Positions 37,446-45,553 of a DNA stretch of 64,000 nt are shown here, one piece after another (within the stretch, counting starts at the first letter, position 1; the number at the start of each line of letters is the position of its first letter). Under the pieces are notes generated by a model. The model searched no databases and was not told the DNA's origin. It was given only the letters and a program-made list of their open reading frames with translations. Made by a program: the position numbers and the translations under genes. Origin of the DNA: Bradyrhizobium sp. SZCCHNS1050 (lineage in GTDB: Bacteria > Pseudomonadota > Alphaproteobacteria > Rhizobiales > Xanthobacteraceae). The stretch covers positions 1,240,001 to 1,304,000 of the forward strand of contig NZ_JAUETR010000001.1 in NCBI RefSeq assembly GCF_032484785.1, in the 5' to 3' direction.

Positions 37446-37485
37446 GTGCCGACGTACGCTTCGCTGTGTAGATGCTCTGCTCGCG

Positions 37486-40400
37486 ATGGCGATCTATCAT
37501 CTTCACGTCAAGGTCATTGGCCGGAAGGCCGGAAGCAGTGCGGTGGCATCGGCGGCCTACCGTTCGGCCTCGCGGCTGCGTGACGAGCGGTTGGGCCGTG
37601 AGCAGGATTTTTCTGGCAAGCGCGGCGTCGTCCATTCCGAGGTGATACTGCCGGAGAATGCGCCGGAGGCGTGGGGAGACCGCGAACGGCTTTGGAATAA
37701 TGTCGAAGCACACGAAATCCGCAAGGACGCGCAGCTGGCCCGAGAGGTCGAGGTCGCCCTTCCGCGAGAACTGACTGAGGCGCAGGGCATCGAACTGGCT
37801 CGGGACTTCGTTCGCGGCGAGTTCGTGGGTCTCGGCATGATCGCCGATCTCAATGTGCATTGGGACAGGGCCGAAGACGGCATGCCCAAACCTCATGCCC
37901 ATGTGATGCTGACAATGCGCGCGGTCGACGAGAACGGGTTCGGCCAAAAGGTGCGGGACTGGAATCGTACCGAGATGGTCGAGCGCTGGCGGAGGCGCTG
38001 GGCCGAGCTTGCCAACGAGCGCTTGGCCGAGCTCGACATCGACGCGCGGATCGACCATCGCAGCCTGGAGGCCCAGGGCATTGCTCTGGAGCCGCAAAGC
38101 CAGATCGGCGCGCCGGCAAAGCGAATCGAGGTCCGAGACATTGCGGGCGAAGGGTTTGAGGCCGACCGGGCCGAGATGCACCGGGAGATCGCGCGAAATA
38201 ATGGCGTGCGGATCATCACGGATCCCTCACTTGGGCTGGATGCCATCACCCAGCAGCAATCGACCTTCACGCGGCGCGACATGGCAAAGTTCGCGCACCG
38301 GCATAGCGACGGACTCGACCAGTTCAACGAGGTCATGGGCGCGATGCAGGGAGCGCCGAATCTGGTCGAACTCGGCAAGGACGCCCGCGGCGAGGATCGG
38401 TTCACCACCCGCGGAATGATCGAAGCGGAACAGCGGCTGCACCGGGCTGCTAAACGGATGGCGGAACAGGCGCGCCATCAGGTACCCGACGCGGATCGCC
38501 AGGCCGCTTTGGCGGGAGCGGAAGCGCGCGGTCTGGTCCTCTCGTCCGAGCAGGCCGACGCGGTTGCGCATGCTACGGACGGACGCGATCTCAGCGTCGT
38601 GGTCGGCCATGCCGGGACGGGAAAGAGCGCAATGTTGGGGGTGGCGCGCGAGGCCTGGGAAGCGGCGGGCTTCGAGGTCCGGGGTGTTGCGCTGTCCGGT
38701 ATTGCCGCCGAAAACCTCGAAGGCGGATCGGGCATTGCGTCGCGCACGATCGCCAGCCTGGAGCATGGCTGGAAACAAGGCCGTGATCTGCTCAGATCCA
38801 GTGATGTGCTGGTGATCGACGAGGCGGGGATGGTCGGCACGCGCCAGCTCGAGCGCGTGCTGTCGCATGCGGCCGAGGCTGGCGCAAAGGTGGTGCTGGT
38901 CGGCGATCCGCAGCAGCTGCAGGCCATCGAAGCGGGCGCGGCGTTCCGCTCCATCCATGAGCGTTACGGCGGCGCGGAGATCGGTGAAGTGCGCCGTCAG
39001 CAGGAAGACTGGCAGCGGGACGCCACACGCGATCTGGCAGCCGGCAAAGTGGGCCATGCGCTCGAAGCCTACCGCGCTCACGGCATGGTGCATGAGGCGC
39101 TGACCCGCGAGCAGGCGCGCAGCGATCTGATCGAGCGCTGGGACCGCGACCGGCAGGCGTCACCGGACCGGAGCCGGATTATCCTCACCCACACCAATGA
39201 CGAGGTCCGCATCCTGAACGAGGAAGCGCGCGAACGGATGCGAGCCGCGGGCGATCTGGGCAATGAGGTGGGGGTGACGGTCGAGCGAGGTGCGAGAACC
39301 TTCGCCAGCGGGGATCGCGTCATGTTTCTGCAGAACGAGCGCGGCCTTGGCGTCAAGAACGGCACGCTCGGGACCGTTGAACAGGTCAGCGCGCAGGGCA
39401 TGACGGTACAGGTCGACGATGGCCGATCTGTGCGCTTTGACCTCAAGGATTACAACCGCATCGACCATGGATATGCCGCGACGATCCACAAGGCGCAGGG
39501 CATGACGGTTGACCGCGTCCATGTGCTGGCGACGCCGGGCATGGACGCCCACAGCAGCTATGTCGCGCTGTCTCGGCACCGCGACGGGGTAGGCCTGCAC
39601 TATGGCCGCGATGATTTTGCGGGTCAGGACCGGCTCACCCGTGCCCTGTCACGCGTTCGCGCCAAGGATATGGCCTCGGACTACGAGGCTGCCGATCCAG
39701 TACAGAATTACGCCGAACGGCGCGGGATCACCTTCCGCAAGCGCGTGGTCGAGATCGTGCGCAAGATTGTGCCCGAGAAGCTGCGCGACATGTTGGACGG
39801 CCTGCGGTCTCCGGCTGATGTGCCCAGACTGGATGGCGGACAGAGGCCGGAACGGGCGACGCCGGAAAGGGAAAGCAACGATCCCGCAGCCGACCGGCGT
39901 GGAGCCGAAGTGCCGGCCAGGAACGTGACGCAAGATCCCGAAGTGGAAGCGCGTCGCGTCCGGACCCGTGCTCTCGTGCGCCACGCCCGCGCGGTGGACG
40001 CGATCTTCGAGGCGCAGAAGACGGACGACAGGACCAGTCCCGAGCAGGTGAAAGAGCTGCAGAAGGCCCGCCAAGCCTTCAATGCGGTGCGCCCGTTTGG
40101 CTCGCACGATGCCGAAGCCGCCTACAAGAAGAACCCGGAGCTCGCCCGCGAAGCGGCGGACGGCCGGGTCAATCGCGCCATCCGCGCGCTCCAGCTCGAA
40201 ACCGAACTCCGCAGCGATCCGGGCCGCCGCGCCGATCACTTCGTTGAGCGATGGCGGGAGCTCGACCAGACCAGCAGGCGCCTATATCAGGCGGGCGACT
40301 TGTCCGGCTACAAGGCCACGCGCTCGGCGATGGGCGACATGGCGAAGAGCCTCCAGCGCGACCCGCAACTGGAATCCATCCTTGCCGGCCGCAAGAACGA

Positions 40401-40497
40401 TCTCGGCATTGCATTCGAATCGGGCCGCCGACTCGGCCAGGATCTGGCCTTCGTCCATGGCATCGATCTCGGCAGAGGCCGAGGCCTTGGAATTTGA
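37486..40497 (+). CDS. traA: Ti-type TraA relaxase-helicase
   Basis: A 1003-residue conjugative relaxase fused to a RecD-like helicase. The N-terminal MobA/MobL domain has the motif I tyrosine region (SAVASAAYRSASRL) and the metal-binding histidine motif (NVHWD...KPHAHVMLTMR). The helicase part shows Walker A GHAGTGKSAML (about residue 375), DEAGMVG, and motif VI ALSRHRDG. The family is usually about 1000-1100 residues, so it is full length, although the C-terminal region is variable. It should nick oriT and unwind DNA for transfer. It is divergent from traC-traD. No mating-pair genes are nearby. Confidence 0.95.
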   Translation: MAIYHLHVKVIGRKAGSSAVASAAYRSASRLRDERLGREQDFSGKRGVVHSEVILPENAPEAWGDRERLWNNVEAHEIRKDAQLAREVEVALPRELTEAQGIELARDFVRGEFVGLGMIADLNVHWDRAEDGMPKPHAHVMLTMRAVDENGFGQKVRDWNRTEMVERWRRRWAELANERLAELDIDARIDHRSLEAQGIALEPQSQIGAPAKRIEVRDIAGEGFEADRAEMHREIARNNGVRIITDPSLGLDAITQQQSTFTRRDMAKFAHRHSDGLDQFNEVMGAMQGAPNLVELGKDARGEDRFTTRGMIEAEQRLHRAAKRMAEQARHQVPDADRQAALAGAEARGLVLSSEQADAVAHATDGRDLSVVVGHAGTGKSAMLGVAREAWEAAGFEVRGVALSGIAAENLEGGSGIASRTIASLEHGWKQGRDLLRSSDVLVIDEAGMVGTRQLERVLSHAAEAGAKVVLVGDPQQLQAIEAGAAFRSIHERYGGAEIGEVRRQQEDWQRDATRDLAAGKVGHALEAYRAHGMVHEALTREQARSDLIERWDRDRQASPDRSRIILTHTNDEVRILNEEARERMRAAGDLGNEVGVTVERGARTFASGDRVMFLQNERGLGVKNGTLGTVEQVSAQGMTVQVDDGRSVRFDLKDYNRIDHGYAATIHKAQGMTVDRVHVLATPGMDAHSSYVALSRHRDGVGLHYGRDDFAGQDRLTRALSRVRAKDMASDYEAADPVQNYAERRGITFRKRVVEIVRKIVPEKLRDMLDGLRSPADVPRLDGGQRPERATPERESNDPAADRRGAEVPARNVTQDPEVEARRVRTRALVRHARAVDAIFEAQKTDDRTSPEQVKELQKARQAFNAVRPFGSHDAEAAYKKNPELAREAADGRVNRAIRALQLETELRSDPGRRADHFVERWRELDQTSRRLYQAGDLSGYKATRSAMGDMAKSLQRDPQLESILAGRKNDLGIAFESGRRLGQDLAFVHGIDLGRGRGLGI

Positions 40498-40623
40498 CCC
40501 ATCCCGTTTGCCGCCGGCTCTACGCCACAGCTGGCAACGCGCGAACTCCTATTGTCCGCCTGCACCTGTTTGGCCTCTGGTCTCGCCGGACGTCAGGAGC
40601 AACCAGCGAGGGGCATCACGGCC

Positions 40624-40839
40624 ATGCGCGAGCCAGACCGTATCATCAGGTTGAAAACCGTCCTTGCCAGGACCGGGCTGTCCCGATCCACCATCTACCG
40701 CAAGATCGCCGAAGGTACGTTCCCTACCCCACTCAAGATCAGCAGCAACGGAACTGGTTGGCATGAATCCGACATCAACCGGTGGATCGCAGATCCCGTA
40801 AGATGGCGTCCGCGGCGCGACCTCGATGAAATCTTGTAA
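40624..40839 (+). CDS. AlpA-family DNA-binding regulator
   Basis: A 71-residue helix-turn-helix protein of the AlpA/excisionase-like family (RIIRLKTVLARTGLSRSTIY, RKIAEGTFPTPLKIS, GWHESDINRWI). These small proteins often activate integrase genes or promote excision of prophages and islands. The start ATG 40624 has GAGGGG about 12 bases upstream; a longer frame begins at 40552 but its extra residues are not family-like. It lies between traA and the integrase, which fits a role in controlling the island. Confidence 0.9.
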   Translation: MREPDRIIRLKTVLARTGLSRSTIYRKIAEGTFPTPLKISSNGTGWHESDINRWIADPVRWRPRRDLDEIL

Positions 40840-41026
40840 GCTCTATGGCACAACGATCAGGGACGACGTTTCTGGAGGCGCTCTCCTGAACTATCCGACC
40901 CCATCCTTTTCTACGCCACGGCATCCCGCTTCAGGGACGGTCCCGCGAGATGCAGACGACGAGTTCGGACCAAGCTACATTGCAAATGCGCTTACGGCAG
41001 AGCGCGATGTCAACCGAAGGCGTTCC

Positions 41027-41212
41027 ATGAGCCGGCGCTCCGCTCGATTTACCCAAGGCGAAGTGGCACGAGCGATCCGCGCTGCAAAAGCGGCCGGTGC
41101 TTCATCCATACGAATTAAGCCGGACGGCACGATCATCGTCGACCTGGTCAAATACAAGGAAGAGCGGGGCATCGATGAGACGGTTGAGCCCGAAGAGCAT
41201 TTCGTGCTTTGA
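41027..41212 (+). CDS. small conserved-type protein preceding the integrase
   Basis: A 61-residue protein (MSRRSARFTQGEVARAIRAA, then SIRIKPDGTIIVDL and an acidic tail). Very similar short frames (RFTQxDVxRAxRAAKxAGxxxxxIxPDGTI) commonly sit just before tyrosine integrases in alphaproteobacterial islands, as I recall; no function is established to my knowledge. I chose the ATG at 41027 with AAGG seven bases upstream; the frame also opens at 40826, overlapping the alpA end, but the upstream residues are low-complexity. It ends nine bases before the integrase start, so they form an operon. Confidence 0.72.
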   Translation: MSRRSARFTQGEVARAIRAAKAAGASSIRIKPDGTIIVDLVKYKEERGIDETVEPEEHFVL

Positions 41213-41220
41213 TTCGCTTC

Positions 41221-42498
41221 ATGCCCCGTCCTCGCAGGCCCTACCTTCACAAGGAAATCAACCGTCATGGCAGGACGGTCTGGTACGTTCGCAACAAGGA
41301 CGTAGGCGGCAAACGCACTCGCATTCGCGGCGAGTACGGGTCCATAGAATTCAACCGCAACTACGACATCGCTGTAGCCGACATGTTCAATCGGCCACGC
41401 CTCGCAATCGATCCAAGCGAAGCCAGGGCGAAGGTCTTTGATGGTAGCCTCAAATGGCTATGGGAAGAATACAAGGCAAAAGCGCCTGATTGGCGCGAGA
41501 TGAAGGCGAGCACTCACAAGCAGCGCAACAGCCTCATGATTCATGTTCTGGAGGCCAACGGCAACAAACGAGCCGCCGCCATCCAGAAGCAGCACATCCT
41601 GGACGGGCTTGGACGTCGCGCTCAGAACCCCTCCGCGGCCCGGCACTTTCTCACCACCATGAGGCGGATGTTCACCTGGGCGGTCGCGCAAAAGATCCTT
41701 GCGGCAGATCCAACCGAAGGGATCAAGACACCCAAGCCAGCGAAAACCGAAGGCTTTGTCACCTGGTCTGATGCCGACGTTCGGCGTTACTACAAGCGCT
41801 GGCCGCTCGGCACGCGAGAGCGCGTCATGATAGACGTCTACCTCTTCACCGGCTTTCGGCGGGGTGACGCAGCATCGTTCGGCCCTGCCGATGTGACCGA
41901 ACAGGTGCAAGAGCGGATTGGGCCTGACGGAAAAATCGAGCAGATCTTCGTGCCGATCATCACGAAGCGCCTGGAAAAGGGGAGCGAGACCATTGAGGTC
42001 ACCTTCCCGATGCTCGATGTCCTGCGCCGGACGTTGGAGGCAGGTCCGATCGGAACCGAGACCTACATCGCGACCCGGCAGGGCAAGCCGATGACCAAGG
42101 AGAGCTTAGGCAACGTGTTCAAGGAGAAGTGCGTCGCAGCTGGGTTGGCGAACCGATCAGCGCACGGCCTTCGCAAGGCGGCTGCAACCGTCGCCGCCGA
42201 AAACGGAGCAACGGAAGCCGAGCTGGATGCGATCTTCGGTTGGACCGATCGTCGGATGGCAAGCCATTACACGCGGAACGCCAATCGCAAGAAATTGGCG
42301 TATGGCGGCGTCGCCAAGCTCGAGCGAATGATCGGCTCCGTGGATCATAGAGCGAACGTCTATTCCCTCACCGACAAGCTAGGTGCGGGAAATCGAACAA
42401 AAAGCTCAATGAATTCAGCCGACGTCCGGAGGGGTGGTGGGCACGACAGGGATCGAACCTGTGACCCCTACCATGTCAAGGTAGTGCTCTCCCGCTGA
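41221..42498 (+). CDS. int: tyrosine recombinase (island integrase) ending inside tRNA-Val
   Basis: A 425-residue phage-type integrase. Catalytic residues are visible: Arg213 in TGFRRGD, His315-x-x-Arg318 in HGLRKAA, and the nucleophile Tyr350 in MASHYTRNAN; the FGWTDRRMASHY block is classical. An N-terminal Arg/Tyr-rich arm-binding part starts MPRPRRPYLHKE. The ATG at 41221 is the first ATG; a TTG at 41209 is also in frame. The last 21 codons (from about 42435) read antisense through the tRNA gene (HDRDRTCDPYHVKVV) and stop at 42496-42498. The last part of the protein therefore depends on the attachment-site junction. Confidence 0.95.
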   Translation: MPRPRRPYLHKEINRHGRTVWYVRNKDVGGKRTRIRGEYGSIEFNRNYDIAVADMFNRPRLAIDPSEARAKVFDGSLKWLWEEYKAKAPDWREMKASTHKQRNSLMIHVLEANGNKRAAAIQKQHILDGLGRRAQNPSAARHFLTTMRRMFTWAVAQKILAADPTEGIKTPKPAKTEGFVTWSDADVRRYYKRWPLGTRERVMIDVYLFTGFRRGDAASFGPADVTEQVQERIGPDGKIEQIFVPIITKRLEKGSETIEVTFPMLDVLRRTLEAGPIGTETYIATRQGKPMTKESLGNVFKEKCVAAGLANRSAHGLRKAAATVAAENGATEAELDAIFGWTDRRMASHYTRNANRKKLAYGGVAKLERMIGSVDHRANVYSLTDKLGAGNRTKSSMNSADVRRGGGHDRDRTCDPYHVKVVLSR

Positions 42499-42509
42499 GC
42501 TACGTGCCC
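42435..42509 (-). tRNA. tRNA-Val (anticodon GAC)
   Basis: A 75-nt cloverleaf with encoded CCA. Acceptor GGGCACG/CGTGCCC, D-loop AGCGGGA, anticodon stem CTACC/GGTAG with loop TTGACAT (GAC), and T-arm ACAGG-TTCGATC-CCTGT are all paired. The 3' end (42435) faces the island. Its last 17 bases recur at 7507-7523. Confidence 0.97.
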
Positions 42510-42626
42510 TAATCCAATATCCGTTCGGGTGGGCGTCCCTATATCGGCTCCCACGCAGGCAGGCAAGGACGCAAAATGCCGAAATTGGGAATAATCCGCC
42601 AGTTCCGGAGGTCTGTCCCTGGCGGC

Positions 42627-42986
42627 TCAGGCCGCCAGCATCTTGTTGACCTCGCTGACGAGTTCGCGCAGGTGCACCGGCTTGGACAGCACCTTGGCAT
42701 TCTTGGGCGCCTCCGAATCGGAGTTCAAGGCGACCGCGGCGAAGCCGGTGATGAACATGATCTTGATGTCCGGGTCGAGCTCGGAGGCGCGGCGCGCCAG
42801 CTCGATGCCGTCCATCTCCGGCATCACGATGTCGGTCAAGAGCATCTCGAACGGCTCCTCGCGCAGCCGCTGGTAAGCCGACATGCCGTTGTCGTGGGGC
42901 GAGACCTGGAACCCGGCATTTTCCAATGCCTTGACCAGGAAGCGGCGCATGTCGTTGTCGTCTTCGGCGAGCAGGATTTTGTGCAT
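42627..42986 (-). CDS. cpdR: single-domain response regulator CpdR
   Basis: A 119-residue stand-alone receiver domain. Phosphorylation residues are intact: acidic pair in LLAEDDND, Asp52 in LLTDIVMPEMDG, Thr80 in FITGF and Lys102 in LSKPV. The sequence is very typical of alphaproteobacterial CpdR, which when unphosphorylated directs ClpXP to degrade cell-cycle regulators such as CtrA targets. The start ATG 42984-42986 (MHKILLAED) is the conserved one; the frame extends upstream without support. It is divergent from the N-formylglutamate amidohydrolase gene, a neighbourhood common in Bradyrhizobium relatives. Confidence 0.95.
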   Translation of the reverse strand: MHKILLAEDDNDMRRFLVKALENAGFQVSPHDNGMSAYQRLREEPFEMLLTDIVMPEMDGIELARRASELDPDIKIMFITGFAAVALNSDSEAPKNAKVLSKPVHLRELVSEVNKMLAA

Positions 42987-43330
42987 GGCGAGGGGTTGTC
43001 TGGTCCGGGTGAGAGGCGGAGCGTTGCCGCCACTAAGCCTGACGGGCGGTAAATTTCGGGTGAAAGATTGCGCCTTTTGATCCGACATCGGCAAGGCATT
43101 TTGAGGGCTGAAGGTGCGGTCTTCGACCGAAGCAGCACGCCAGCTCAGAGTTGTTCCAAACGCGAGATGAACTTTTTCATTGCTTTTCGCTTGGCAGACC
43201 GGCTCGGATTATCGAAGATGCGCGTTGGCAAGAGCAGTGCCTGCGTTGTCCAGAACGAATCGGCCGGAGGATACCGGCGCATCAACGGACGTGACATCGA
43301 CGCACGTGACCAAGGGGACGGCGCCCAGAG
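42987..43330. other. divergent promoter region of cpdR and the amidohydrolase gene
   Basis: About 340 bases without a credible gene. It should hold the promoters of two divergent genes; no consensus site is clear enough to call. Confidence 0.5.
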
Positions 43331-44215
43331 ATGACGGACTTTGATGGCGAATTGCCGCCGTTCGAGATCATGGAGCCGACCGAATGGCGCGCGCCCATCA
43401 TCTTCAATTCCCCTCACTCCGGATCGGCCTACCCCGACGATTTCCTGAGGGCGTCGCGAATCGATCTGCCGGCGCTGCGGCGCTCCGAAGATTCGTTCAT
43501 GGACGAATTGATCGCCGATCTCCTGTTGCGCGGCTTTCCGGTCGTTCGCGTGCATTTCCCGCGCTGCTATGTCGACGTCAATCGCGAGCCCTATGAGCTC
43601 GATCCGCGGATGTTCGCCGGGCGGCTGCCGAGCTTTGCCAACACCCGCTCGATGCGGGTGGCCGGCGGCCTCGGCACGATCCCGCGCGTGGTCGGCGACG
43701 GCCAGGAGATCTATCGCGACCGGCTGAGCGTCGACGAGGCGCTGCACCGGATCGAGACGCTGTACAAGCCGTATCACCGCGCGCTGCGCCGGCTGATCAA
43801 CCGCGTGCACCAGCAGTTCGGCACCGTGGTGCTGGTCGACTGTCATTCGATGCCGTCGGTCGGCGTCTCGCGCGACGAGCCGCGCCGGCCCGACATGGTG
43901 ATCGGCGACCGCTACGGCACGAGCTGCGCGTCGCTGCTGCCGGACCTGGTCGAGGACGTGCTCGGCCGGCTCGGCTATTCGGTCGGCCGCAACAAGCCCT
44001 ATGCCGGCGGCTTCATCACCGAGCATTACGGCAATCCGGCCACGGGCTTGCATGCGATCCAGATCGAGCTCAACCGCGCGATCTACATGGACGAGCGCCG
44101 CAGGGAGCGCGGACCGCGCTTCGCCCAGGTCGCCTCCGATCTCGCCGTGCTCGCCGAGGTGCTGGCGACGGTGCCGCTCGGCGACCTCGGGCCGTTCCAG
44201 GCGGCGGCGGAATAG
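43331..44215 (+). CDS. N-formylglutamate amidohydrolase
   Basis: A 294-residue zinc amidohydrolase of the HutG/FGase family, which hydrolyses N-formyl-L-glutamate to formate and glutamate at the end of one histidine-degradation route. Family signs are NSPHSGSAYP near the N terminus, VHFPRCYVDVNREPYELDP, LVDCHSMPS and ITEHYGNP, which supply metal and substrate ligands. The ATG at 43331 is preceded by CAGAG, a weak ribosome-binding site. No other hut genes are adjacent, so its role may be general. Length is normal. Confidence 0.93.
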   Translation: MTDFDGELPPFEIMEPTEWRAPIIFNSPHSGSAYPDDFLRASRIDLPALRRSEDSFMDELIADLLLRGFPVVRVHFPRCYVDVNREPYELDPRMFAGRLPSFANTRSMRVAGGLGTIPRVVGDGQEIYRDRLSVDEALHRIETLYKPYHRALRRLINRVHQQFGTVVLVDCHSMPSVGVSRDEPRRPDMVIGDRYGTSCASLLPDLVEDVLGRLGYSVGRNKPYAGGFITEHYGNPATGLHAIQIELNRAIYMDERRRERGPRFAQVASDLAVLAEVLATVPLGDLGPFQAAAE

Positions 44216-44262
44216 AGGACTGCGCGTTCGGTCCGAGCGATTTCGGCCGGTGGCGTCGGCGC

Positions 44263-44352
44263 AAAAAAAAGGGCCGCTTGAATGACAAGCGGCCCAAGTC
44301 TAGGGAGGAAACGCCCAAGGAGGGCAGCGATAACGCGAAGCGCTACCGCACC
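44263..44352 (-). ncRNA. putative small RNA with anti-Shine-Dalgarno loops
   Basis: On the minus strand a 10-bp perfect hairpin (44271-44280 with 44286-44295) is followed by eight U residues (44270-44263), a strong terminator with no protein gene leading into it. Upstream the transcript holds a GCCC-UCCUU-GGGC hairpin (44325-44313) and UUCCUCCC (44310-44303). A CTTGCG (44387-44382), 17-base spacer, GCATAT (44364-44359) promoter would give a transcript of about 90 nt. Loops with CCUCC motifs are known in a rhizobial sRNA class (alpha-r14/cuckoo type). No protein-coding alternative fits. Confidence 0.6.
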
Positions 44353-44697
44353 GCAACAATATGCAATCGCGCTGCACAAAGCGCAAGAGTTTTTCCGCCT
44401 TTCTCCATGCAAAAAAACATAGGCCGGGTTGCGTTCAGCGCGAAACAGCTTTTCTTTTCATCATAGAAGTCAATGGCTTGATTGGAGATTCCAAACGATC
44501 GGAGAGGGACGCCGGTTTCGCTTTCAGTTTCACATCAGGGGCCCACGACGGCTCAACCGCGCCCGGCCAGCGCGGCCGGACACCAAACGGTATCCATGAT
44601 GCCACGCTGGTGTTCCATATCCGGATGCGCCCCCGACCGCTTTGAGCTAGGCATAACCGGCTTATTGCCACCCGATTCCCTCACCCAAGGACGCGTT

Positions 44698-45483
44698 GTG
44701 ACGGTCATTGATTTCTCCGCCTTCATCGGTCGTCTGGCGACCGCGTCGGGCGAAACCATCCTGCCGTTCTTCCGGACCTCGCTGCTGGTCGACAACAAGA
44801 GCAGCCGGCACGATTTCGATCCGGTGACCGAGGCCGACCGGGCCGCCGAGGCCGTGATGCGCCGCCTGATCAAGGCGAACTTTCCTCAGCACGGCATCGT
44901 CGGCGAGGAGTTCGGCAATGAGCGCGAGGACGCCGACTACGTCTGGGTGCTCGATCCGATCGACGGCACCAAATCCTTCATTGCCGGTTTCCCGACCTGG
45001 GGCACGCTGATCGCGTTGCTGCACAAGGGCACGCCGGTGTTCGGCATGATGCACCAGCCTTTCATCGGCGAGCGCTTTGCCGGCGACAACGGCTCCGCCA
45101 ATTACAAGAACGGCGGCGGCGAGCGCCGGCTCTCGGTCCGGCGCTGCGAGCGTCTCGGGGATGCGGTGTGCTATACGACGAGCCCGCTGCTGATGAACGA
45201 GGCTGATCGCGCCACCTTTGGCCGGGTCGAGGCCGAGACGCGGCTGTCGCGCTATGGCGGTGACTGCTACTCCTATTGCATGCTGGCCGCCGGCCATCTC
45301 GATCTCGTCATCGAGACCGAGCTCAAGCCCTATGACATCGCCGCCCTGATCCCGATCATCAACGGCGCCGGTGGCATCGTCACCGACTGGGAAGGCGGCC
45401 CGGCGCAGAACGGCGGCCGGATCGTCGCCGCCGGCGACAAGCGCGTCCACGAAGCGGCGCTGAAGCGGCTGGCAGCGGGCTGA
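44698..45483 (+). CDS. hisN: histidinol-phosphatase, inositol monophosphatase type
   Basis: A 261-residue Mg-dependent phosphatase of the IMPase superfamily. DPIDGTKSFIAGFPTWGTLI is characteristic of the HisN subgroup, which dephosphorylates histidinol phosphate in histidine synthesis. Other metal ligands are GEEFG and ELKPYDIAAL, and YGGDCYSY is also family-typical. I chose the GTG at 44698 (VTVIDFSAF) because AAGGA lies six bases before it and the length then fits the family; upstream codons in frame are not conserved-looking. It is monocistronic. Confidence 0.92.
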   Translation: MTVIDFSAFIGRLATASGETILPFFRTSLLVDNKSSRHDFDPVTEADRAAEAVMRRLIKANFPQHGIVGEEFGNEREDADYVWVLDPIDGTKSFIAGFPTWGTLIALLHKGTPVFGMMHQPFIGERFAGDNGSANYKNGGGERRLSVRRCERLGDAVCYTTSPLLMNEADRATFGRVEAETRLSRYGGDCYSYCMLAAGHLDLVIETELKPYDIAALIPIINGAGGIVTDWEGGPAQNGGRIVAAGDKRVHEAALKRLAAG

Positions 45484-45553
45484 GCCCGCCTCCACCGGCT
45501 TGGCTCCCCGCCTCTCGCGCGGAACGGAGACATCCGGCCGGTCGTCGGGCGCC

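Larger units (their letters stand above)
7507..42451. mobile_element. putative integrative and mobilizable element in tRNA-Val(GAC)
   Basis: About 35 kb bounded by a 17-base direct repeat derived from the tRNA-Val 3' end. The tyrosine integrase lies directly beside the intact tRNA gene, and the tRNA 3' end faces the element, as expected. Inside are an AlpA-like regulator, a MobQ/Ti-type relaxase with traC, traD and a candidate oriT, and cargo: type I secretion, giant RTX protein, RHS protein with putative immunity, PAP2 phosphatases, GT-C-like proteins, an acyltransferase and an orphan Flp pilin. No type IV secretion genes are present, so transfer would need a helper. Several pseudogenes show the element is partly eroded. 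Confidence 0.75.

Noticed and set aside
36988..38181. 397-codon minus-strand frame
   Set aside because: Only its last 108 codons are traC; the rest is antisense to traA.
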